Shown here: positions 46,701 to 61,400 of the stretch, in pieces
How the letters are laid out: each line of letters begins with the position of its first letter
Numbering within the stretch: the first letter of the stretch is position 1
Source: Antedon bifida
Taxonomy: Eukaryota > Echinodermata > Crinoidea > Comatulida > Antedonidae
Reading direction: 5' to 3'
Assembly: GCA_963402885.1 (NCBI GenBank)
Contig: OY727100.1
Coordinates: 21,609,665 to 21,673,664 of the forward strand
Length of the DNA: 64,000 nt
Translations under genes and position numbers: made by a program
Notes under the pieces: model-generated
Database searches by the model: none
What the model was told of the DNA's origin: nothing
Seen by the model: the letters and a program-made list of their open reading frames with translations, nothing else

Positions 46701-49700
46701 AGGTTGCACTGGTAGACCAGGATAAAACGCTCCTATAAAAAATAATAATTACAATTATTTATATCATAAGACAATCAAATTACATTGAAATGTCAACACT
46801 CAAAAACCCCAATACAGTAGTAATAATAATAGTAATAATAATTAATAGTAATAATACTTTAATTAAGACACCCCTATTAAGGGACCCCTTTTGGTATCCA
46901 AAAAGGTGTCCCCTTAATAGAGGTTCTTATAAACACATACCAGGCTTAAAAGATATTAAGCAGCTTCTGTTTGCACACGTTCCTTCGGGGAATATCAAAA
47001 TCTGCGGCCATTTGCTGCCTGGTTGACTCCGCTTTATGATTTCACGAACCGTGCTCTGACGCGAGTTGGGATCAGTCCGTGATACAGACACAGGTTGTAG
47101 AACACGCACTAAAGCTAAACGACGCAAACAAATTGTGAAGTTAATATTAATTTCAAATAATAATTTGCATGTTAATTGTATGATTTACTTGATTTTTAAT
47201 TTAATTTTTAGCAAATGTTTTCTAATACTAGGTTATGCTACCCGCTTATCCAATTCCTATTCTTATGTCACCAGCATTAAGGCCTAGAAGCATGGTTATT
47301 TTGTCCAAGCACAGAATTAATCGAAAAACTGGGTCAATCAGAATTTTTTTAGCTGATCTTGTTTTTTTTTTAATGCATGCAATTTCAACTAAAAGAATTC
47401 TATGACGAAAACAATTGAAAACAAAAGAATTTCAGCAAAACACTATTATCAAAATATTATATTAATTAATTACTATTTTGATTAAACTTTAAATTGCTTT
47501 AATTCCAAGCAAAAATATACAGTACAATAAATGAAAAAATATAAACAATAAATTACAATATTATAATGAATGAAAACATGAAAAATGCAGAAAACTATGC
47601 AAAGGATAGCACATAAAAAATTGAAATTACTACACAAACACATATGGATTGTTGTCGCACAAAATAGCTAAACAAATAACAAGTTCAAATACAAGAAATT
47701 CAATAAAAGAATTCAATATTAAAATACTACAAGGTAGAAAGGATATAAGATTGATCTACGGCAGACAAATGAAAAAAACAAATAAAAAAACGACACAATC
47801 ACTAAGCTGAAGCATACGGCATGTGGCGCCGATGTATGATTATAATAATTATCAACTAGAAATGCGTGTACAGTATGATGACAGATAAGAAAGAAACCTG
47901 ATATGAAATAACTACTGTATGATATCTAATACTAATAGTACAAAATGAATTTTAATATTTGCACTTGTATTTTTATGGCAAACCTTCTTTTGAACAACAA
48001 TAATTTGTTGGTATAATAAAATAATTCCTTAGTAATAAGCGTAATAATGGCGATAGTAAAATAAGCGATTGTAAATGGGTGATCTTAAATGTGTATAAAA
48101 CTACTGCAATGAATAATATTGCATACACATATGCCTAAGGCATATTACGTTAAATGTATCGATTAAACCCTGTATGTTTAACAATGTGGAATTAATCTTG
48201 AAAATAAAAATATTTTCAGATATTTTGTTATGAATCCATTCAATGGGTATCTGGTGGAAAAATTTAATAAAATATTGAAAAATACTTTATAACCCTGTTT
48301 TATTGATGGCCTATGATGATGTCATTTATACAAAATGAAGAAGATCAGAAATTGAGGATGGTTAGATAATAATAAGTAAATGACAAATGTTCAAACATGC
48401 CAACATATATGAAGCAGATTTATTGCAAAAAAAACACCCATATAATTCAATTATCTTTGTAGCCTGGAAAATGTGAAGGATTATAGTAGGGAGACAAGTT
48501 AACAATATGGGTGTCTCTCAGAAGCGCTTGCATGTATGCAACATTATAGTGTTAATTGGTGGAGGTATAACTAAGACTGTAGTAAGTAGTAGTAATACTT
48601 GGGAAGTATGTCAAAGGTCAATACTGGAAGTAGTTAAAGAAGTAACAGGTATAACAAATTAGTAATCCAATGCTACTGTAGTAGCCTACAGTAGTATTTT
48701 AGTAGAATAGCAGAAGTAGTAGAGTATAGCATTAGAGCTAAGAGAGTCAAGCACCAATAGTTTAGTATATTAGTATAGTAGCAAAAAATAGATAAAATAA
48801 AACAAAACCAGACAGTAGATCTATTTAAACATAAAATACCTACTTCCAAGCAAGGGCGCATTCTGATTCTCTTCTCGGGACACGCAGCTAGAAGACGTTA
48901 GTCCCAACACGAAAACAATCATAATATCAAAAAAGGATGTGTGAGGTGAAATAACGCAAATAGGAGCTTCTTCACCACTTGCCCTTTGACCTTTGACCGT
49001 TACATAGTGAAAACCCATGATAAAGAACTGAAAGCGTCCGATCCAACAGAGGGGGTGCAGCAACATTCTAGAATGGAGGTAGGAAACAGGCAATATAAGA
49101 GAAGGATTTTGCATGATTTGTTAGTTACCGTTTGTGGTACATATTGAAATATTACTTTCTGATACAACTCCAACATCATATGATGATGTTTGTATTAGAA
49201 ATAAAGATTTCAGTATAACTTTTTTGAAGCAGTGGAAGTGGAAAGGAAAGTGGGGTGGGGCAGGAGTATGAAAGTTAGAATTGGTATATTGAATTTAGTA
49301 AATTTTTCCTTCTTTAATAAAGAAAATTATACCCAGAACTTAACTTCAATCAAAAATGTATTGTATGTACTGTATTTCATACTCATTATGGTTGAAAATC
49401 TGTACAGTAATGTATATATGTATATGTAATAATAATATTAATACGTGGGCTTATAAATTAAATATTTTGATGTTATAATACATGGGCTTATATCCTGATG
49501 TATTATTAAATAAATAATTAATCTGTAGCGCGTAATAAATGCCACATTCATAATATTTGACGGTAGCTCATTGACATTGAAATTAACAAAGGCATTTTCT
49601 TCATAGCTGGTTGTAACAATAACAAACATGGTTTTTAATCTCTGCAAGTGAATAGAATATCAACTAAACCCCTGCTATGCTGCAAACAAGTTTCTATTTA

Positions 49701-52700
49701 TACTTTACAGCAGTAAATTGCTTTTCTAAACTGAAAAGTATACAGTATATAATAATTTTCACCAAGGACATACTATCCCAGATACGATTATGTGAGATTA
49801 CTTGCTAAAATTTGCAAGTAATTCTCAAATGAGATTCGAATGTACAACATACAGATCACTACCGTGGTGTTTATACCTCTAAAAATCTAACCAACTAACT
49901 TGACACATAAAGTAAAGTTATTTTAAAGTAATGAAATCAATTGCAGAATCCCATAGGTTCATTAGTGTCCTATAGACAATTGTTGGCGTGTATTGTACCT
50001 ATAAATATTGTATTGAAATCTTACTTAGCACATGTGTAGAGTTTGGAAAATGTTATGCACATTTAAAATTTACCTGCCTGTACATAACATACAGAACCAA
50101 GTATTACAAACAAAATGTGACTAAGTTAATTTGTCGTAAACCAATTTTATTAGCATTTCAGCAGCCCTAGCATTGTGACATTACGCTAAGCATCTATATG
50201 ATTATTAATTTTAAATTATAAAGTAATGCTCTATAAAAAATGAATTATACATTCATATGCATGCTATGCTCAGACAAAACATAAAATATATAGATAGAGC
50301 TTTTATTTTGTGGACCAGGTCCTATATAAGCATTAATGAAAACAATCTTTAAAATAGATTTTGTATTCAATTGACATTATTAATATCAATATAGGGAGCT
50401 TGTGATTTGTGACGTGACGACCTATGACCTATAGTAGCAACTGGTTATAAAGTAATGTTAATTCATTTTGCATTCTGGGATATTGGGAAATGCTTTCTCA
50501 CTCAATCCATTGACACAGTTTTGATTCAAAAGCTTGGTTTCAACTAGGACGCAACGCAAGCGATGGTTTAGTCCAACTCGCTTGTGATTGGTGAATTCGC
50601 TTGCATTATTGCGGCATACGTCCTTGTGTTGCATCTTAGTGGGAACCAAGCTTTAGTGGTCTAAGCAAACACCTTCGGTATATGGGTAGGTCCTAGGTCG
50701 AACCAAAGTAATCTAACAGCAGGAGTGACACTGAGCTTTGCCAAGATAGGAACTAGTAACAGTCCTTTGATCTTATGTCTGGCTGCAATACCAAAAGTAC
50801 TTTTACAGTATTCTCCGCGGTGCGTAGTCACTGTTAAGGGGTGTGGAACTGATCATTTTACAGCCACAAATAAACCCTTTGATCTCTGGAGCTCAGCATC
50901 CTGTTGTCAGATTGCCTTGGTCAAACTCCCAAATAATGATCAACATATGCGCATTATCTTTGAATTTTGACAAGTTCAAATATGAATTCTTGATTGTAGA
51001 AGAAGAATTTTAAAAATAGGTGCTGGTGAACACAAAAGTGAAAGCTCCATTTAGATAATGCAAGTTGTTTTATATTTTGAAATTGCATGCAAAGTAAGAA
51101 TCAAACTAAAATCTGACATACTCCTTAAAACCGGTATTGATTGGAATTCGTGTTTGGAAACCACGCTAATGTCGAAGTACATGCCAAACAAAATGGCGTC
51201 AACAAACGATGAGTGAGGCCCAACAACAAGTAGTGGGGCTTCGTGAACTGACAACTTCTGACCTTTGACCTTTACCCAATGATAGCCGCTGGCTAGAAAA
51301 GCACCACGATATAAATATTTTGCGAAATTTAAAAGAGACCTGGAAAGTAAAAGGTATTGTAGCATTGTTATAGTAATTATTATATTGAGAAAAATCCATG
51401 TCGCCAAGAAAATTGAACTATGTTCTTAGGGGTCAGGCCATTGTAAACCTATAATCATCAATTCCATAGCCAGGGGTTTGAGGGTTCTAACCTAGAAAAA
51501 ACCGAGAAAAAACCCTACATGTAAAAATATGAGTAATTGATGAAATTTTGTTTAAATTTGTTTGTTTATTTTATATTTGAAAGGAGTGTAGATCTGAAAG
51601 TCGTCGTGGCTATTAACTCCATCGGAGCCCAAACGATTTATTCCACCAGTACTCATAGATTAAGTACTAGTGTACAATTAAACTAATTTGATTATTAAAT
51701 AATGACCTTATTTAGCACCTATCCCATGATGCTGAATATGGCATGTAAGTATCCCACTGAGATTAGTATGTGTGCTGAGTTTTAAGGTTTTTTTCTTCAT
51801 TGTAATTTTTAAATAATTTTCCCCTTCTAACTGAATTAAAGCTTTTCCTGTGTGTATTGTATTATGTTATCATCCCAATAAAATGTATTCGATAAATTTT
51901 ATATATAAACTTTACCTTCTCCACCCTTTTAGAGGTTCACTTTCTAGTTGCTGTTGTGTAAGGCCTGCTATTGCAATGTTGGCAAGTAAACAATCCATGA
52001 GTATTAATGCTAAAACCAGTAACAGACGGATAGGAGCCACCGTTACCGACATTAAGGCAATCTAAAGTATATAAGAGATAGAAGATACAATGTTTATTTG
52101 TCTTATTCTAAAATATAGTTTCCATATAATTTTACCTTATGCGTCACTGATTTTATGATTTTTCGACAGGAATGGAAAGTTTACCATTTATTGATTTAAC
52201 TTTACCGAATTAAACTGACATAACGAATCATTAAACACTAGCCAATCATATACAGGTTTTATTCCATTTGTTACAGGAATATCCATATGTTGTCAGTGTG
52301 GTGTACATCATCATTTATTGCGCGCTGCTTGACCTGTGTCGGGGAAATCTAAAAGTGCTAAAAAATATTGCCCATTGCAGATGTAGTGTACTGTATGGTG
52401 ATATAAAAAGTAGCTTTATATATCTTTATATTAATATATTATATTATTTCTTGTTGTGTTTTCTCTCTCTGGTTGGTGGTTTTATTTTTGTTTTCAATGC
52501 TACTGGATAGGAAAGAAAGTGCCCTTCAATCAAATCAAGTTCAATTCTTGTCACAGTTGTCTGTTAATTAGTGGACATTTGAATCAGTCAATTGATTGTG
52601 AACAACATGCAACTAGAAAGTATCAACATAATACCACCAGAGCCTGGCTAGGCCGCACCTTTACCATACTTACTCTAATTTTATCGGTTGTAGTTAAATT

Positions 52701-52790
52701 CAGTTCGTGGACAAACGGATTGCGGATCTCCGGGTGGATTAGCGACTCGGCTCTTTTCAGCCTATCTTTCCTGCTCGACGCAGAACTCAT
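43710..52790 (-). CDS. LPCAT2: Lysophosphatidylcholine acyltransferase, copy B, with alternative catalytic exons
   Basis: Second EF-hand LPCAT, tail-to-tail with copy A. Exons in gene order: 52790-52674, 52061-51916, then either 3a (51339-51122) or 3b (49067-48844), 47114-46941, 46732-46639, 45581-45444, 45349-45224, 45058-44911, 44784-44686, 44311-44173, 43840-43710. With 3b the protein has 511 residues, with 3a 509. Exon lengths match copy A almost throughout (146, 224, 174, 138, 126, 148, 99), so the pair arose by duplication of a complete gene. HTSFFD (H130-D135) in 3b or HSSFVD in 3a; FPEGT with CANRSCLISF; canonical EF loop DRDGSGKIDFRE; a later loop has Asn at position 3 and Gln at 12. 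C-terminus KDKTE fits KxKxx ER retrieval. ATG chosen as the only one before NPFVHELNLT. Most exons are strongly diverged from A, but exon 8 is nearly identical. Confidence 0.92.
44389..44453. repeat. GGGGACAC inverted-repeat motif
   Basis: CTCCTATTAAGGGGACACC facing CAAGGGGTGTCCC, in an LPCAT-B intron. Confidence 0.55.
46486..46624. mobile_element. FB1 element in LPCAT-B intron
   Basis: AAGCTCTATCTACACTAAAC to GATAGTGTAGACAGAGCTT; TA flanks (also readable as TTTAAA). It ends 15 bp from the low edge of LPCAT-B exon 5, just inside the intron beyond its donor. Confidence 0.9.
46866..46926. repeat. GGGGACAC inverted-repeat motif
   Basis: CACCCCTATTAAGGGACCCC facing GGTGTCCCCTTAATAGAGG with a nine-base loop, next to the LPCAT-B exon 4 donor. 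Confidence 0.65.
48844..49067 (-). CDS. LPCAT2: LPCAT-B exon 3b (LPCAT2-like catalytic exon)
   Basis: 224 bp, the same length as exon 3 of copy A. Acceptor CCATTCTAG, donor GTAGGT. Encodes RFQFFIMGFHYVTVKGQRAS, the HTSFFD catalytic motif and SREENQNAPLLG, close to copy A. It enters in phase 2 and leaves in phase 1, exactly as 3a does. Confidence 0.9.
50396..50437. repeat. FB8 solo end with DR1-like motif
   Basis: GGGAGCTTGTGATTTGTGAC and CGACCTATGACCT. Read on the minus strand, AGGTCA-T-AGGTCG at 50430-50418 is one base off a DR1. In the LPCAT-B intron between exons 3a and 3b. Confidence 0.45.
50530..50653. mobile_element. FB2 element in LPCAT-B intron
   Basis: AAGCTTGGTTTCAACTAGG to CTTAGTGGGAACCAAGCTT; the left CCAAT arm is lost, the right (GTGATTGGTGAATTC) remains. 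Confidence 0.85.
50710..50914 (-). mobile_element. FB4 repeat copy, reversed
   Basis: AATCTAACAGCAGGAGTGAC to CTGTTGTCAGATTG; reverse complement of the copy at 18491-18707 with scattered differences. In the LPCAT-B intron between exons 3a and 3b. Confidence 0.85.
51122..51339 (-). CDS. LPCAT2: LPCAT-B exon 3a (alternative catalytic exon)
   Basis: 218 bp, acceptor TACTTTCCAG, donor GTATGT. Encodes a second version of the same segment: LASGYHWVKVKGQKLS, catalytic HSSFVD and VSKHEFQSIPVLR. The HWV-VKG and HSS features recall LPCAT1. Phase in and out equals exon 3b, so either can be spliced between exons 2 and 4, but using both would shift the frame (218+224 is not a multiple of 3). Copy A has no counterpart in its intron 2 that I can see. 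Confidence 0.85.
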
Positions 52791-57738
<4,948 letters not shown>

Positions 57739-58498
57739 CAGTGGTTAATGGTATTGAGCAATGTATGTTAATAAAGTAGAACCTATCTGAATAGGGTGTC
57801 CAACATAACTATATATATAGTATACTGCTTTTAGAATTGTGACTACTGCCAACTCTCCCAATACTGGCCGAATATGTCTGTTTTTCTGGAAAGTCTGGTA
57901 TTCAAAATGTGTTTTTAATAGTAAAAATGAACTTGGGACCTTTTGGACCTCAAGAAAAAGTCTGGTATTGGGAGAGTTTTCAGTTTATAGAGTCTGGTAT
58001 TGGGAGAGTTGACTGTATTCCTTTATGGAACCTGCCAAGAATTTAAAATGCTGTCTAACCAATCAATCAAAGCATGTAACAACCAAGAAGAAAAGTGCAT
58101 AAAAGTAAATTCCAGTTGAAGTCTAAAAACAAGAACTGAATATTTTGTGTTTATTTATAGCAAATTTTAAATATTTCATTCCAAAATACATTTTTCTATT
58201 AGCAAGGTATATTAAAGTGAAATAAAAAACAAAAATAATAGTCTTTTTGTGTTGTGTTGATTTTATTATAAACTTAAAATAATTTATGATAAAACTTAAA
58301 ATATTTTATAAAACGTATTTAAAATTTTAATTACAAATAAACTTATTACAAAATTGCGCAAAAAAACGCACAATTTTGTTTTTGTGGACATGCGTCGTTG
58401 GTTTCAAGAGAGGGCGACAAATTTATAGCAGGCGACAAACTTTATAGCAGCAGACGACAAAAAATAATGTGCGTGAATGACATTAAAAACTAGAAATT
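57739..58498. other. DUS2 3' flank and SPIDR promoter region
   Basis: AATAAA at 57770-57775 is the probable DUS2 poly(A) signal. An inverted repeat follows (CAACTCTCCCAATACTGG at 57848, its complement CTGGTATTGGGAGAGTT twice at 57962 and 57994), a small foldback. The remainder is AT-rich up to the SPIDR start, where AAGAGAGGGCGACAA and repeated GCGACAAA.TTATAGCA blocks (about 58410-58460) lie within 100 bp of the ATG. Confidence 0.5.
57770..57775 (+). terminator. Candidate poly(A) signal of DUS2
   Basis: AATAAA 32 bp after the TGA stop codon. Confidence 0.6.
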
Positions 58499-61400
58499 AT
58501 GAAGCGTAAGGTACTGCTAACATTATCTGATGACAAAATAAGCATTTTATTTAGATTTGCTACATATTTTATTTGGAAATGTGGTTGTTTATTAACCATT
58601 ATATTGCTGTCAAAAGTCGTAGGCTAACCAGCTCACATCCCCTCTCACGTACCCACACCACCACCAGGCGTGTGAGTCCACCTTCATCATCAGGCTAGCT
58701 GACTAGGCCTAGGCTATAACTAGCTTATTTCTGCTTGGTATGGTCTAGAAGGATATATATATAGGCCTAGGCCTCCTAGCTTGTAATAAGTCTAGCCTAG
58801 GCTAGTAGGGCTACGCCAGCTAGGTAATTTTAAATGTTTAAATTGGGAAAGTAGGCAGCCTACATAATATCTATCTATCTATATAATTTTGTTTTGTTTG
58901 GCAGAGATCTGATTGCATTACCAAGTTAAGCAGTAAACAGAATTGTTTGTCCGCCAATGACAGTTGGGATCATTGTCAAGATGGTTTTGATCCGGACATC
59001 ATTCTTGAAGGTCAAAGGTCTTCTGCTAGGAAATCAATTGGCAGTAAAAAGGGTTTAAAAAGTGGGTGTTTGATTGATATTAGGGAGGTTTCGCAACCTT
59101 ACGAATACGATAACGAAAACGGATACGTCACACATTCTGAAACTTTTGAGCTGATCCCCATTTCATATCCGTAAAGCGTATTCGTGTTTGACGAATATCA
59201 CCAGTCATATTCGTAACTACAAAACGAGTATAGTTTTTGATCTATTTTGCACATTTTGCATTTGAATCAGGAATGATTCATGATTATAATATAATTATAG
59301 ATTTATTGAAGGTAATTTACTAAAGTAGTTTACTAAAATGCCTGGTCAATTTTGATAAATAGCAGTTTTTAAAGTCCCCACTCGCTTTGATGTTACGCTA
59401 GGCCTAGGCAGCTAAGCACTAAGCAACACGTACCTGCGCTTCGCTCAATTTACCGCAGTCATATTTTGGACGGCGCCCTGAATATTTCGTTGCCATGCGA
59501 AACAGATTTTTACTGGCTTACGAAAACGAATACGTGTGCGTGACGTATCCGTTTTCGTTATCGTATTCGTAAGATTGCGAAACCTCTCTATTATGTTTAC
59601 TTAAATAATTTTAAAGTTCTCTTTGTTTTTTATTTCATGTTTCTAAACAAAACTATCTTTAAAACTTTAGGTAAATTACTTTCTACTGCAAAAGTAGGGA
59701 GCCAACAAGATGATGTCGATATAAGTTGGAGCTCAAGTGAAGATGACAGTGACTCAGCAGATGCACACCCTCTAGTGTTTGAATCACCTGATGCGAGTCC
59801 TAAACGTCAGAAGACGTCGTTTAGAAGCATAAGTCATGATGAGATATCCAGTGAAGATCAACAAACTAAACAAGTTATGGTCGAAGTTCAAAGTTCACAA
59901 GCATCTCAGGTACTTGTAATATTGTCCCCACTTTATTCCTTGACCCAGTTTTTGTGTATTGTAAAGCTCTGTCTACACTATCAAACTTTATGTGATGTGC
60001 CCATATATGGACATGATGATGTCATATCACTACCATAATTGGGCATATCACTACCATATATTTGTGCATATCACTACCATATTTATATGCTTATATAACT
60101 TTTATTTTATTATTGTGCATCTATATGTTCCATTGATTGTGGCTCACATTATTTTGTTTACTGTTTAGGCTTCAGAGCTTTTAATATCGGATTATGAATC
60201 TACCGAGGAATCGGTTGACAGCGAAGAAGTTGAGGAATTTAAACAAAGCAGCGACACACCACAGGTACAGTATGTATATAAAACTTAATAAAATGATTTT
60301 ATAAAAACTGGTTATTGGCAGGTTAGGCATGGTTCCCACTAGGACGCAATGTAAGGGTGTAAGACGCAAGCAAGTTGACCAATAAAATGTGACAGTTCCG
60401 ATGATCCATTGTGTCGTGATTGGTAAAATTACTTATTTTGTGTCCTAATGTGAATCAAGCTTAATACAGCATGTTTTATAACAACTGTTCTTTCACATAG
60501 GCATCCGAAACATACAGCATCGGATCCATATCGTCCTCCTTGCCTTCAAGTTCATTGACCTCTAGTGGAGACATTAAAACGGCAACCTCAAAGAAAGGGT
60601 CAAACCTTATCAACTTAATGAAGCAACAAATAAAATCACCTCAGACAGAGACCGACGAAAATGAACCACTGGATTCGGCCAAAAAGAAAAGTAAATATCT
60701 AAGGTGAGAAACAAAAAATAAATTTGAACTGATTGGAAATTGTTGGGTTTAGTCTGAACAGGCCTCTATTTTAAAGAGTAGAAGACTGACGGATATAGTA
60801 GTAACTTGTTGCTTTTGTTCCATTAGAGGTGGTCTTGCTGAAAGGTTACAGAAGTTAATTTCTAGAGAGAGGTCCTCAGTAGCCATGTGGAATCACCATG
60901 CTGCAGACAAAGCCAAGGCCAGCGGCACTGCTCTGACTGTTCGTGTACAAAAGATACACATTAGCCGGGGAATATACGTCAGTGAATGCATAGATACAAG
61001 TGACATTGAACACAAAGTCCTACATGTGTTATTCTCAACCTCAACTGCTAGGCAATTATGCATAGCTGAAGGGTCCATCGTCACTATATATCCACCATGG
61101 TAAGATAACAGGGGGGATATTCAAGTGGGACTTGTAAGGGGATCATTAATTAGGTATAAAATGAAATATGTATCAATATTTAATATCCAATCTGTAGACA
61201 GTACTGTTTCAAACTTATTAGATCTCGTTAGTGAAATTACATTTATGATTAAAGATGTATTGTCCCTTTGTCAAATTCCAAAAAAAAAAAAAAAAAAGAT
61301 TTCGAAAAAAAGTGGGTCATTTTGAAGTATCAAAATAGTTATTAACTTTCACCAAAAATTAGTAGAAAAAAAAATCATTTAACTGAAATACAGACGTTTT

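Noticed and set aside
58947-59174. Independent 75-codon gene before SPIDR exon 3
   Set aside because: The frame begins at TTG inside SPIDR exon 2 and ends within the FB6 transposon; it is exon 2 read through.
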